Below, in pieces: positions 47,910 through 57,391 of a stretch of 64,000 nucleotides of DNA. The notes under the pieces were generated by a model. It was given only the letters and a program-made list of their open reading frames with translations, made no database searches and was not told the origin of the DNA. The stretch lies in the NCBI GenBank assembly GCA_029254005.1, contig JAQWYJ010000136.1:1-64000 (forward strand), given 5' to 3'. How positions within the stretch are numbered: position 1 is the stretch's first letter; each line of letters opens with the position of its first letter. This stretch comes from Porticoccaceae bacterium. Lineage in GTDB: Bacteria; Pseudomonadota; Gammaproteobacteria; Pseudomonadales; Porticoccaceae. The position numbers were made by a program, and so were the translations under genes.

Positions 47910-48120
47910 TTTCTACCCTCTTCCTACACACATAGCTGTCTACTGTTAATTTTTCAGACCTTGGCCACATTCGACGACCTATGAACGTCTAAATCCTCAA
48001 AAAAATTCAGATTAACTATCTGAGCAAACCAACATGTCAACAACTCATATTACGTTATTCACCCATCACTGACAGCGGAAAATAACCCTATACAATATTT
48101 TTGTGCTATGCAGGCTTGTG

Positions 48121-48145
48121 TTTATTATATTTTTTATATAATAAA
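48121..48145. repeat. A/T-only hairpin
   Basis: TTTATTATAT (48121-48130) and its exact complement (48136-48145) flank TTTTT. It lies in the 629-bp gap 47910-48538. It could be an attenuating or terminating hairpin, but no intact gene precedes it. Confidence 0.4.
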
Positions 48146-48173
48146 AATACCAGTGAAGAGGACAGATTAATCC

Positions 48174-48379
48174 ATGACACAAATAGCCATATTACTGAAT
48201 AAAGAGGCCGGCTAGAAAACTACTACAGTAGTTATGTAAACGCCAACCTAAGCTCCGATATTATTTCTCTGGCTATGAAACAACTCAACTCACTAATGGC
48301 CATGGCTAGTAATCGCTTAGCAGGCAAAGATCTAATACAAGCATCAATTATGCAGTACTTTCTATCGACTATTTGTTAA
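48174..48379 (+). pseudogene. Possible decayed small gene
   Basis: An ATG at 48174 (MTQIAILLNKEAG) stops after 13 codons, but shifting one base gives a further 53 codons (ENYYSSYVNANLSSDIISLA... NRLAGKDLIQ) of plausible helical protein to a stop at 48377. The family is not recognised. It may be the relic of a gene; the rest of the 47910-48538 gap shows nothing else apart from the A/T hairpin. Confidence 0.25.
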
Positions 48380-48538
48380 ATGAAAACTACGACAAAACCA
48401 TATAGCTACTTCATGATTATCTATCTGCAACTCCCACGCTGAGAATACCGAAATTCTAAGTAGCTCAATACAGTCCTGATTGTGAAAACTATCTATATCT
48501 AGTAAAGATGTTAGCGCCCTTATAATACTCACCTACGT

Positions 48539-49876
48539 TTAGGCCCCTAATAAACTCTGACCACAAACTCTTACCATATTACCGTTGATACCGGCCGCCT
48601 GAGGACTAAGAAAAAAGCCGATAACCTCGGCTACATCAACCGGAAGACCGCCCTGCCCAAGAGAACAGAGCCTACGACCCATTTGCCGCGTAACAAAAGG
48701 AATAGCTGCGGTCATCTGTGTTTCAATAAACCCCGGCGCAACACCATTGACAGTAATCCCCCGCGATGCACAAGGTTCTGCTAAGGCATCAATTACGCCA
48801 ATAATTGCTGCTTTTGAAAAGGCATAATTAGTCTGTCCAACATTTCCTGCGATACCGCTAATCGAGGCAACTCCAATGATCTTACCGCCGTTGTCCAGTA
48901 ACGTAGTCTCCAACAAGGCGTTATTAATGCGCTGCACAGCACCAAGATTTATTTGCATCAGCAAATCCCATTGATATGCAGACATTCTTGATAATGTCTT
49001 ATCTCTGGTTACACCGGCATTATGCACAACAGCATGTAAGGCTGAACTATGAGCGTTGCAAAAATCCCGAAGTCTATCTGGCGCATCATTATCTGTGATG
49101 TCTAATGGCAAACTTAAACCGCCAATCGCATTCATCACTGCTGTCAGCTCATTCTGTGACTGAGGCACATCAACACCTATCACCTCTGCACCATCTCTGG
49201 CAAGAATCTGACTAATGGCCAAACCAATTCCCCTTGCAGCGCCCGTAACTAACACAGTTTTACCCACAAGAGGCTTTTCCCAATCAGCAGCCATATCAGC
49301 CACTGGCGCGGCTACTGTTAGTGCCTGCGCATTCATAAAAGCCGAACCTGCAGAAAGCAAAAATCGAACTGGCGCCTCAAGTGCCTGATCACCTCCTTTA
49401 TCAATAAATACCAAGTTAGCTGTAGCACCTTTACGACCGATTTCCTTAGCAATAGACTTAACAAAGCCAAGCAAGCCACGCTGAATTGCGGCATGCTCTG
49501 GATTATCTAAAGAGCAGGGTTTATGACCGATGATAATTATTCGCCCAGAATTTTTTACGGACTTTAGGTGTTTATTAAAGAAATGGTAAAGTTCTGAGCT
49601 TTGCTTTGCACTGGAAATACCTGAGGCGTCAAAAATCAAATGTCCGCTGCCCTCCATGGAATCATTGCACAATGTAGCACCAGCGGCAGTAACAAAAGCG
49701 CCAATAGATGTTGCAAATACAGCATCCTGACTGCTACCCAATAATATTTGACCAGTCAATGTATGTGGCTGCTCAGCATCCTCACGTACAAGGGAAACTG
49801 GGTCGGGTAGTCCAACTGCAGCCAATAGTTTTTTACCAATGGTTGAGTTGGCAATTTCTAGGTACTTATCAGACAT
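48539..49876 (-). CDS. High-molecular-weight FabG-type 3-oxoacyl reductase
   Basis: A 445-residue short-chain dehydrogenase of the long FabG4-like type. Residues 1-200 form a degenerate Rossmann-like domain; residues about 205-445 are a canonical SDR with TGAARGIG (214-221), HNAGVTRDKTL near 287, the catalytic Ser in SISGIAG and Tyr/Lys in NYAFSKAAI. It probably reduces 3-oxoacyl-CoA or -ACP. It is divergent from the thiolase gene at 50058, the arrangement seen in fabG4/fadA2-type loci, which usually also have a MaoC hydratase not found here. Confidence 0.88.
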   Translation of the reverse strand: MSDKYLEIANSTIGKKLLAAVGLPDPVSLVREDAEQPHTLTGQILLGSSQDAVFATSIGAFVTAAGATLCNDSMEGSGHLIFDASGISSAKQSSELYHFFNKHLKSVKNSGRIIIIGHKPCSLDNPEHAAIQRGLLGFVKSIAKEIGRKGATANLVFIDKGGDQALEAPVRFLLSAGSAFMNAQALTVAAPVADMAADWEKPLVGKTVLVTGAARGIGLAISQILARDGAEVIGVDVPQSQNELTAVMNAIGGLSLPLDITDNDAPDRLRDFCNAHSSALHAVVHNAGVTRDKTLSRMSAYQWDLLMQINLGAVQRINNALLETTLLDNGGKIIGVASISGIAGNVGQTNYAFSKAAIIGVIDALAEPCASRGITVNGVAPGFIETQMTAAIPFVTRQMGRRLCSLGQGGLPVDVAEVIGFFLSPQAAGINGNMVRVCGQSLLGA

Positions 49877-50057
49877 TTCGTTGTTACTCCAAAACAGTGT
49901 ATTGACTGGTTCTGTTAGTCTAACCGTAGATATAACCTAATAGTTAGCCCAGATGACAATTAATCCCTCGCACCAGTCAATGGCTTTTATATTCAGTCAA
50001 TTTAGTATTGCTGTTGAGACGAGGATCGTTAAATTTAAAACCGACGAGATAATCACT

Positions 50058-51338
50058 ATGACAACTATCCGCAAAGTCGCCATCATTGGTGGCAACCGTA
50101 TTCCCTTCGTGCGCAGTAATACTAGCTATAGCCATTCCAGTAATATGGATATGCTAAGTGCCACTCTTCAAGGGCTAGTAAAGCGCTTTAATCTCTCCGA
50201 AGAGCGCCTAGGAGAAGTGGCTGCTGGCGCCGTGATGAAGCACTCTCGTGATTTTAATTTGGCTCGAGAAGCCACCTTAAACTCAGGTTTATCCCCTCAA
50301 ACACCTGCCTATGATGTTCAACAAGCCTGCGGCACGGGGTTAGAAGCAGCTATTCTAGTTGGCAATAAAATAGCTCTTGGCCAAATTGAATCAGGTATAG
50401 CAGCTGGCACAGATACTGCCAGTGATGCACCGGTGGCAGTCAATGAAAAATACCGACATATGTTGCTCAATCTGAATCGTGCCAAGACTTTAGGGCAGCG
50501 ATTAGCAGCTCTGGCAAGTATCAGGCCAAGCTTTATGGCTCCTCTGTTGCCGGCTAACGCTGAACCTCGCACGGGACTGTCAATGGGGCAACATTGTGAG
50601 TTAATGGTTAAGCAATGGAACATTAGCCGCGAAGAACAAGATCAACTAACATTTAATAGCCATCAAAATCTGCTTGCAGCCTATCAACGCGGCTTCTTTG
50701 AAGATTTAGTCATGCCTTTTAATAATGTTAAACGTGACGGAATTATGCGTGACACACCGCTAGAAAAACTGGCTAAATTAAAACCTGCTTATGACTCCAA
50801 AAACGGTACCTTAACAGCTGCGAATTCCACCACACTCACCGATGGCGCAGCTGCAGTGCTATTGGGAAGTGAGGAATGGGCACAAAAGCATAAGCTACCT
50901 ATACAAGCCTATCTGACTCATAGCGAAGTTGCCGCAGTAGATTTCTATAGTCAAGGAGAGCAAAGCGAGGGCTTGCTTATGGCACCTGCCTATGCCGTAC
51001 CCAGACTCCTCAAGCGAGCTGGCATTAGCCTGCAAGATTTTGATTTTTATGAGATCCATGAAGCCTTTGCCGCTCAAGCATTGTGTACCATGAAAGCCTG
51101 GGAAGATATTGCCTTCTGTACCGAAAAACTTGGGCTTGATGCACCATTAGGCAGTATTGATAGAGCTAAGCTTAATGTAAACGGGTCCAGCGTAGCTACT
51201 GGTCATCCATTTGCCGCCACAGGACCAAGAATTATCGCAACCTTAGCGAAGTTATTAGAACAAAAGGGCGGTGGTCGAGGGCTTATTTCCATTTGCGCTG
51301 CTGGCGGGCAGGGTGTGACGGCAATTATAGAGAGATAA
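50058..51338 (+). CDS. FadI-like acetyl-CoA acyltransferase (thiolase)
   Basis: A 426-residue thiolase. The nucleophilic cysteine is C91 in VQQACGTGLEA, the histidine is in EIHEAFAAQ, and the second cysteine in ISICAAGGQG near the C terminus. The NLNRAKTLGQRL insert and length resemble FadI rather than FadA. The frame extends to 49953, but the 35 additional residues are not thiolase-like and the ATG at 50058 begins TTIRKVAIIGGNRIPF as expected. No FadJ-type partner is adjacent. With the divergent FabG-type reductase it could cycle beta-keto acyl-CoA in fatty acid breakdown or PHA-type metabolism. Confidence 0.9.
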   Translation: MTTIRKVAIIGGNRIPFVRSNTSYSHSSNMDMLSATLQGLVKRFNLSEERLGEVAAGAVMKHSRDFNLAREATLNSGLSPQTPAYDVQQACGTGLEAAILVGNKIALGQIESGIAAGTDTASDAPVAVNEKYRHMLLNLNRAKTLGQRLAALASIRPSFMAPLLPANAEPRTGLSMGQHCELMVKQWNISREEQDQLTFNSHQNLLAAYQRGFFEDLVMPFNNVKRDGIMRDTPLEKLAKLKPAYDSKNGTLTAANSTTLTDGAAAVLLGSEEWAQKHKLPIQAYLTHSEVAAVDFYSQGEQSEGLLMAPAYAVPRLLKRAGISLQDFDFYEIHEAFAAQALCTMKAWEDIAFCTEKLGLDAPLGSIDRAKLNVNGSSVATGHPFAATGPRIIATLAKLLEQKGGGRGLISICAAGGQGVTAIIER

Positions 51339-51409
51339 TGCTTTGTCGAATCAGGCTATCGAAGGCAAATGCCGAGTGGATTCTATTAACGGAAAATCCA
51401 CACAAGTTT

Positions 51410-51433
51410 GTTTAGTTAACAAGTTAACTAAAC
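51410..51433. promoter_or_regulatory. Perfect 24-bp palindrome downstream of thiolase
   Basis: GTTTAGTTAAC and its exact complement flank two A. There is no T-tract, so it may be a protein-binding site or a hairpin protecting the mRNA end. The rest of the 51339-51740 gap shows no gene. Confidence 0.5.
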
Positions 51434-51740
51434 TGCAAATAGCCACGAAGGCCACTTAAAAGAGACTCAATAATTATATCTAAAATATTCGTTACTGATA
51501 TCTAGACCACAAGGTAAATAGCAAAAAAGTCTTTCAGGCGAAGAATACTAGGCCTTAATGTAATACATAGATGCTCTAAAACCTAAGAATGAGTATTCTT
51601 AAACCAAGATACGTCGAATTTTAATTGCATATCACAGAAAAAGATTTACTCAAGTCACAGTCACTTTAAATGTGAAATTAGATGTACTGACATAGACACA
51701 TCTGAAAGTAGCATACCTATGCGTAACTGTATGTATAAAA

Positions 51741-52715
51741 TCAATACAGTTGCTCTACAGATACGCTAATACCTTCCTCTAACTTGCTTATAAGGTCGCT
51801 TATTTTTCTATTTGTTGGTGCCTCAATACCTAACATCTGGGCGCGTTTGGCGACCGCTTCATTAAGAAACGCTATTTCGGTTTTTCTACCTATTTGAATA
51901 TCCTCCCACATTGAAGAGCGTGCATGGGGATCTATATCCAGCATAGTCTTGGCTAAACGCAAAAATATCCAGTTTGGTAGACGCAGAATTGTCGGCATCC
52001 AAGAAGGCTTTACCGTAGTAAATTGAGCAAGCTTAATCCCTTCCATTTTTGCCACAGAGAGCCATTCACTCTGAGCATTAGCATAAACCTGTCTTAACTG
52101 ATGATTCTCAAGTTGTGTCTTTATCGGCTGATCCGCTATCGCATTAAGTGCATTATTAAGATTGAGTAATAATTTACCATAAATCACAGATTGCATATCC
52201 TCATGCAGTTCGCAGGAAAAACCAATCGCTTTGAGATACTTGGTAAAAAGCTTAGATACCGGTGTGTGATGAAACAATAAAGTTCCTTCAGTTCCTCGAT
52301 GAAAACGTGCGTTTTCCAAGCTTAAGACATTAAAAGGTGTAATTCCCTGCCTCACTTTTTCTTGAGGTAGGTGGTCTCTAATAATATCCAGACTACCTAA
52401 ACCATTTTGCATAAAAAATAGTTCCGCTCCATTTTTCGCAAGCCTCTGCAAGTCTGGTAGCGCCGCCTCAAGCTGATGACACTTTAACATGACAAACACA
52501 GCCTCAAATTTTTCATCTGACAACTTAGTCAACAATGCACTTGGCATGACCTTTTCATTTTGGCCTGTATAGTCAGTTAACGTTATACCGCCAGCGCCAA
52601 CAATAGAGTCACAAATACGCTGACGGCAAATTAGACTGACCTGACAACCACCAAGCTGCAGCAGTCCTCCAAGATAACAACCTGTTGATCCAGCACCAAA
52701 AATTGCAACTTGCAT
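51741..52715 (-). CDS. Ketopantoate reductase family protein (PanE/ApbA-like)
   Basis: A 324-residue NADP-dependent 2-hydroxyacid dehydrogenase. N-terminal IFGAGSTGCYLGGLLQ (4-19) is the Rossmann motif; GKLLLNLNNALNAI near 182-195 carries the conserved lysine of PanE, and SSMWEDIQIGRKTEI near 272-286 the conserved Ser/Glu region. It may reduce ketopantoate for coenzyme A synthesis, but many bacteria have several family members with other 2-oxo acid substrates, and no pan genes are adjacent. It is a single gene between two gaps. Confidence 0.86.
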   Translation of the reverse strand: MQVAIFGAGSTGCYLGGLLQLGGCQVSLICRQRICDSIVGAGGITLTDYTGQNEKVMPSALLTKLSDEKFEAVFVMLKCHQLEAALPDLQRLAKNGAELFFMQNGLGSLDIIRDHLPQEKVRQGITPFNVLSLENARFHRGTEGTLLFHHTPVSKLFTKYLKAIGFSCELHEDMQSVIYGKLLLNLNNALNAIADQPIKTQLENHQLRQVYANAQSEWLSVAKMEGIKLAQFTTVKPSWMPTILRLPNWIFLRLAKTMLDIDPHARSSMWEDIQIGRKTEIAFLNEAVAKRAQMLGIEAPTNRKISDLISKLEEGISVSVEQLY

Positions 52716-53103
52716 GTAGTTTCCTCAAAGTATTTCAATGGCTTAGACAAACAACTCATCAGGGCTATTAATATAGTAATCAAATAAACACCAGTGACTG
52801 CAAAAATGCGATTTCTCCGAAGATACCATTACAGCGAAAGATCATTCAAGAATCAATAATAAGGTGCCACTGATACCATAGCTTGTGGCTATGTCTTGAT
52901 ATGATAGGTAAAAAATTGCCCGCCATATGCGCTACTTAGCGTCAGCCAAAAAGCAACCACTAAACAAGAAGAACAGTCTTGACAATAAAATTTTAATTAG
53001 TAGATATCGCTAGCTCATATATTCACGCGATAATATTTAGAGCATTAGGTGGATGGATAAGAACTCAGTAGTTCAAGCTATTTCACAAAGAGCATGGTGA
53101 AAA
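52716..53103. other. Gap without recognisable gene
   Basis: About 390 bp of A/T-rich sequence between the ketopantoate-reductase start and the SEC-C gene's stop. No open frame of note, hairpin terminator or RNA gene was seen on either strand. Confidence 0.5.
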
Positions 53104-53289
53104 CTAACGTTGCTGACCACAGCATTTTTTAAATTTACGGCCGTTACCGCACGGACAAGGATCATTGCGCCCAATTTTCGCCATCTCACGTCTCATTGGT
53201 ATGTTCGGTGCACAGCAACCTGCATTACTACAACAAGACGAATCACTGCCTGCAGAATTTTCACCAGATGATTGTTCTTCTCTTGCCAT
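53104..53289 (-). CDS. SEC-C motif mini-protein
   Basis: A 61-residue protein. The last 22 residues form a SEC-C zinc-binding motif ([18 protein letters not shown]), as at the C terminus of SecA. Upstream is a CC...GCC cysteine cluster ([10 protein letters not shown], 19-28), so the protein may carry two metal sites. Its position downstream of MerC and Zur suggests a link to metal handling, perhaps zinc storage or delivery, though proteins of this size are uncharacterised. Confidence 0.8.
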   Translation of the reverse strand: MAREEQSSGENSAGSDSSCCSNAGCCAPNIPMRREMAKIGRNDPCPCGNGRKFKKCCGQQR

Positions 53290-53407
53290 AATTGTCCTTC
53301 AATAACGCTAACTAAGGCGCGCTAATAGAGTCGTGTCAATACAAAAACCCACACTTTTTAGTAAAGGCTTGCCAATCTTCACTATGAAAAAAGACTAATG
53401 AACTTGT

Positions 53408-53836
53408 TCATTTTGCACCTGGCACTTGATCACCGGGGCAGCCACAATTTTTATCATCTTGTGCTCGACATAAACGAAAATTTAGCCAGTGCCCTACCGC
53501 AACGAGACTTGCGCCTGCAAGTGTCATTATCTTTTCCCCTGCCTCTCCAATTCGCTCCTCTCCTAATACCAAGGCCAACACTAGCATTGCTAATCCAGGT
53601 AATGCCCAGAAAAACAGTTGGTAACGTTTATGCTCTTTGCAACCCAAACTCAGCGCAAAGATACTGCAGGGAATAACGGCGACAACCATCCAAACATGAA
53701 AAGCTTCATTATCAAGATTGAGCGCAGCGATACTCGGTAGTGCCAAAATGAGAATGGGTAACATCAGACAATGCACGACGCAGGCAATTGATAATCCAAT
53801 GGCAATTCTATCTGTTGCTGCTTGTTGTATTTTCAT
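53408..53836 (-). CDS. MerC-domain membrane protein
   Basis: A 142-residue inner-membrane protein with four hydrophobic segments. The first carries the MerC signature IACVVHCLMLPI (17-28) with a Cys-x3-His-Cys pair in the membrane. MerC proteins move Hg(II), but chromosomal members next to zur probably act on zinc or related metals. It follows zur by 18 bp on the same strand. The cysteine-rich tail (CGCPGDQV) could receive the metal. Confidence 0.88.
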   Translation of the reverse strand: MKIQQAATDRIAIGLSIACVVHCLMLPILILALPSIAALNLDNEAFHVWMVVAVIPCSIFALSLGCKEHKRYQLFFWALPGLAMLVLALVLGEERIGEAGEKIMTLAGASLVAVGHWLNFRLCRAQDDKNCGCPGDQVPGAK

Positions 53837-53854
53837 AGCATTCTTTCCTAAGTA

Positions 53855-54316
53855 TTAAGCCGCCTGCGCAACGCAACCCTCGCAGAGGCAGTTCATTTCT
53901 AATTGAGTGGTTACCAGCTTGAACCCAGCCTCATTGACACTTTCGCGTAGTTCAGCGATCGTTGCAGGCTGGATACTAATTTCTTTTACTTTACTACACT
54001 GTCGGCAAATTAAAAATTGCGGAACAGTATGGGCATGACCGCAACTAATATGGGCACAGGCCACATACTTATTAGCCAAACTAAGCTTATGGACTAACTG
54101 TTCATGCTCTAGAAATTCAAGAATCCGATAAACAGACATAGCTGGCATAGTCTGCCCGTAGTGACGAGTACAAAAATCAACGAGTTCATAAGCAGAGAGT
54201 GCTTTGTCCGATTGGATAAGCCCAGCCAAAACCTGTTTTCGCTTCTCGGTTAACCTAACTCCATGTGCTTTGCACTGTTGCTCTGCATGTCCAATAATCT
54301 TTTCAACATGATTCAT
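53855..54316 (-). CDS. zur: Fur-family zinc uptake regulator (Zur)
   Basis: A 153-residue Fur-family repressor. N-terminal winged helix (VRLTEKRKQVLAGLI; ELVDFCTRHYGQTMPAMSVYRILEFL), then the HISCGHAHTVPQFLICRQCSKV metal region with a CxxC (105-108) and C-terminal CLCEGC (145-150), the four structural-zinc cysteines typical of Zur. DksA-, ZigA- and DUF1826-type neighbours support Zur over Fur. The frame runs to a GTG at 54325, but the ATG at 54316 is preferred. A palindromic site lies 121 bp upstream (54437). Confidence 0.9.
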   Translation of the reverse strand: MNHVEKIIGHAEQQCKAHGVRLTEKRKQVLAGLIQSDKALSAYELVDFCTRHYGQTMPAMSVYRILEFLEHEQLVHKLSLANKYVACAHISCGHAHTVPQFLICRQCSKVKEISIQPATIAELRESVNEAGFKLVTTQLEMNCLCEGCVAQAA

Positions 54317-54436
54317 TCTTAGCACCTGGCTTTATCACTATATTTTAAAAACGAAGATCTTTTTACGTGGTATTGTTTTGATATAACGCCTAAAACGTAA
54401 CACTCTAAAGATTTTCAAATAATCTGCAGAGCTGTC

Positions 54437-54448
54437 ATGTTACAACAT
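54437..54448. promoter_or_regulatory. Zur-box-like palindrome upstream of zur
   Basis: ATGTTACAACAT is a near-perfect palindrome (five of six pairs) matching the core TGTTATAACA of proteobacterial Zur boxes. It is in the gap between DUF1826 and zur (54326-54648), where zur's promoter should be. The second site in the window (56570-56589) has the same core. Confidence 0.6.
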
Positions 54449-54648
54449 ATCATTTGCGGTTGCTAATTCGATTTTGCCGTAAAAAACCACGCCATAAGGT
54501 AAAAAATGCAAATTAGAAGCAACTTAGTTCTTGAGTGTTGATGGACCGCATGCTCACAGTAGAGTCCGCAGTGGCAATTGGAATTGATTATTCTCTCTAG
54601 AAATTGTTTTCAACAGTAGCGCGATCTTTGCGGCAATGAATCAGTCAA

Positions 54649-55338
54649 TCAGCTACTAAAATCTAGTGTTAATAGCAAACGACGCTGGCCTTCTGATAAA
54701 GCAGGCGAACGATGTACCAGACCGGCATTCTCATTTCCCTCCCAGAGCTCACCCTTTAAAAGAGCAACATCACCGCTATGCAGTTGCTGTATATCGTGTG
54801 AATGTCTATATAACCCCGATTGACTGTCGATCTTGCCTTGACTTCCAAGACCAAGCTTTTGTCGGTTTACCGCTTGGTGAGGCAACCATTCCGTAGCCAC
54901 ACCTTGAAAGGTCGTAACCAAGCGGCAAGGTACTTTGTCGACATGAAATTTTGGGCACATTGCTCGGTCAAGTGCAGAAAGACGCAAACCAACACGCTTG
55001 AGCTCAAAAAGGCAGCAGAACATCTCCACTAGTTCAGTAATATTTTCGCTTAACTGACCTTGGGCGGGATCCATTAAACACTCATTAATACTGTAAAGAG
55101 CGCTTTGTGGCGTAACAGTCATAGATGCTTGAAAATGAGGATTCGACGCAAGAAAGTCGTCCACATCACTGACCAATGTCTCACCTAATGAACGCTGCCA
55201 AATAACAATGTTGGTGTCTTCACGATAAATATCAGCTAACACTGAAGGCTCACAGCCTTGAATGGCGTCTCGAGTTTTTAGTGCTTGACCATTAATGGAC
55301 TCAAGATTTGTTAGTTGCGAAAGATTTGTGGAATTCAT
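54649..55338 (-). CDS. DUF1826 protein of the zinc-limitation cluster
   Basis: A 229-residue cytoplasmic protein of the DUF1826 family, often found next to zinc-regulated COG0523 genes. Its start overlaps the zigA stop (ATGA), so the two are translationally coupled; the upstream GTG-type frame extension to 55350 is not needed. The C-terminal half has [10 protein letters not shown] (H132, D134), [11 protein letters not shown] (187-197), VHRSP (H209) and [10 protein letters not shown] (R219/R220). This order, HxD then GD then H then R, looks like a double-stranded beta-helix 2-oxoglutarate/Fe(II) oxygenase. I am not aware that the family has been so described. Confidence 0.82.
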   Translation of the reverse strand: MNSTNLSQLTNLESINGQALKTRDAIQGCEPSVLADIYREDTNIVIWQRSLGETLVSDVDDFLASNPHFQASMTVTPQSALYSINECLMDPAQGQLSENITELVEMFCCLFELKRVGLRLSALDRAMCPKFHVDKVPCRLVTTFQGVATEWLPHQAVNRQKLGLGSQGKIDSQSGLYRHSHDIQQLHSGDVALLKGELWEGNENAGLVHRSPALSEGQRRLLLTLDFSS

Positions 55339-56531
55339 GCTTGTTCCCAAACAGGAAACGGATCTTGCAATGTTGCCCAGTAAGCTTTTCCACGCAAAAC
55401 CTCTTGCTCACTTAGAAGGCACTCATCAAGTGACTCTGTCATGAGGCTTTGATTCAAGCCTTGACCAATAAAAACTAATTCTTGACGCATATCACCAAAA
55501 GGTTCAACCCATTGCTTCTCAATGGAGGCCAAGTACTCTTCATCCTCAGGCCAGTTGTGTTTGGGAATAGCCTTCCAAAACATTCCTGCGAAGCCATAGC
55601 GTGCAATGCCTCCTGCTTGACTCCACTGACCGGCAAACTCAGGGCGAGATGCGAGCCAAAAATAACCTTTGGACCGAATTAATTTACCGTATTTATCAGT
55701 ACTATGTAAAAAATCATGAAATTTTTGTGGGTTAAACGGTCGCCTTGCCTGGTAGGTGAAACTGCCAATGCCATATTCTTCTGTCTCAGGCACGTGCTCC
55801 CCACGCATTTCTTTGAGCCAACCCGGAGCTTGCTGAGCACGCTCGAAGTTAAATAAACCAGTATTAAGCACTTCATCAACGTTTAATTGGCCTTCGGCAA
55901 TAGGAATAATTTTAGCCTCGGTATTCAAGGTTTTCAGAATTGCCGTTAGACGAGCTATCTCCGTCGCATTTACTAAATCAGTTTTACTGATCAAAATTAC
56001 ATCAGCAAACTCCACCTGCTCTACCAACAAATCAGCAACACTTCTTTCGTCTTCATCACCCAAAGACTCAGCAGTATCTTGCAGGTATTTTGCCTCGTCA
56101 TAGTCCCTTATAAAATTTACCGCATCAACCACGGTGACCATCGTATCCAAGCTAGCGACATCTGATAGTGAAACTCCATTTTCATCTTCAAAAGTGAAGG
56201 TCTCGGCAACAGGGAGAGGTTCTGAAATCCCTGTCGACTCGATAACAAGATAGTCAAATCTACCCTCCCGAGAAAGCTTAGTGACCTCCTCTAGTAGATC
56301 TTCGCGAAGGGTGCAACAAATACAACCATTACTCATCTCAACGAGTTTTTCTTCACTGCGGTTGAGAGAAACCTCATTCTTTACAATCGCAGAATCAATA
56401 TTAATTTCGCTCATATCATTGACGATAACCGCCACTTTTTTGCCCTGTCGATTATTGAGAATATGGCTAAGAACAGTTGTTTTACCGGCTCCAAGAAATC
56501 CAGATAGCACAGTCACAGGTAGTTGCTTCAT
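55335..56531 (-). CDS. COG0523 zinc-chaperone GTPase (ZigA type)
   Basis: A 398-residue G3E GTPase. P-loop GFLGAGKTT (11-19), metal motif CICC (70-73) in the CxCC form common to the family, ESTGISEP near 97, and the guanine-specific SKTDLV (near 184) are all present. The C-terminal CobW domain follows. Such proteins hand zinc to client enzymes during starvation and are repressed by Zur. A Zur-box-like palindrome lies 39 bp upstream of the ATG, and DUF1826 follows with a 4-bp overlap. zur and MerC lie next on the same strand. Confidence 0.93.
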   Translation of the reverse strand: MKQLPVTVLSGFLGAGKTTVLSHILNNRQGKKVAVIVNDMSEINIDSAIVKNEVSLNRSEEKLVEMSNGCICCTLREDLLEEVTKLSREGRFDYLVIESTGISEPLPVAETFTFEDENGVSLSDVASLDTMVTVVDAVNFIRDYDEAKYLQDTAESLGDEDERSVADLLVEQVEFADVILISKTDLVNATEIARLTAILKTLNTEAKIIPIAEGQLNVDEVLNTGLFNFERAQQAPGWLKEMRGEHVPETEEYGIGSFTYQARRPFNPQKFHDFLHSTDKYGKLIRSKGYFWLASRPEFAGQWSQAGGIARYGFAGMFWKAIPKHNWPEDEEYLASIEKQWVEPFGDMRQELVFIGQGLNQSLMTESLDECLLSEQEVLRGKAYWATLQDPFPVWEQA

Positions 56532-56569
56532 CGAAATGAAATCCTATTAAGAGTTATTTATTGATTTAG

Positions 56570-56589
56570 AGAGATGATATAACATATCT
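56570..56589. promoter_or_regulatory. Zur-box-like palindrome upstream of the ZigA-type gene
   Basis: AGAGATGATATAACATATCT: sixteen of twenty bases pair with their mirror. The core ATGATATAACAT shares eleven bases in register, apart from two differences, with the site before zur. It is 39 bp from the ATG of the GTPase gene, where a repressor would block transcription. Confidence 0.6.
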
Positions 56590-57391
56590 TTATAAGCGTC
56601 TAGCCTGGAAAATTTCTTTATATTTTGCGGAGAAGACTTTAGCAATTCTGTTGATACTGTTAGGAGCGCAATACACAGGCTTTAACATTAATCAAAAATA
56701 GATCTGCTAGTAAGTTCAACAGCCTAATTTTAAAGCTATAAAAAATACCCGTATCTAGACACTATTTATTGAAGGCTAATTTTTCATAAAATGGACTAAT
56801 AGCAACCACAAACCCCAACAAACCAGAGAGTTAAGGTAAACTACGCGCACCGCAATGATGTTTATTAGCCCGCAGCCTCTACTATAGAGTGCACTAAGCA
56901 AATATTGTTGCCTGGCCCTCGGGGTGGGATGCGAGGAGGGTTAGATATCGACTGTCTTCTTCTCTTGCCCCAATCAAACTGGCCTGTGGCCTTTTACTCC
57001 GTAAGCGTAACCAAAAAAACATCGTAGTTGCTGCTATTGTATCGAGTAGTAATAATCTCCTGAAACATAAAACGAGAGATCACCGCGCTGAAACTCCAAA
57101 TAATAAGATTCTAACTACCTATATACTAATGGGCGTTTATTGCCCATACAAAGATTTACAAGTGACTACTAAAGAGAATCAATAAAGTATCTAAACGTAA
57201 TCTTTACCTAGCAATATAATAAAGATAGCCCACACTCAACAATAAGACGAAGCATAAGCTAAATTATCAAATACCCTGCATTGACAACTGTATTGAAGAT
57301 GCCTGGTCATGGTATCGTGCTATCAGAATTAATATTGAGTCCAGTGTTAGTTAATTTAACAACCGGCGATAAGCCAAAAAAGGAGCGAAAC
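56590..57391. other. 800-bp gap without a supported gene
   Basis: The largest gap in the window. It contains a short GC-rich patch near 56910-56960 inside A/T-rich DNA and a 95-codon frame (56899-57184) without a convincing start, ribosome site or family resemblance. No tRNA or known riboswitch was recognised. Its right end carries the ribosome site AGGAG for the SDR gene. Confidence 0.45.

Noticed and set aside
53398-53676. 92-codon + strand frame opposite MerC
   Set aside because: Antisense to a well-supported membrane protein; repetitive proline/leucine composition is typical of a shadow.
56899-57184. 95-codon frame in the gap upstream of the SDR
   Set aside because: No credible start or ribosome site, no family resemblance, composition changes along its length.
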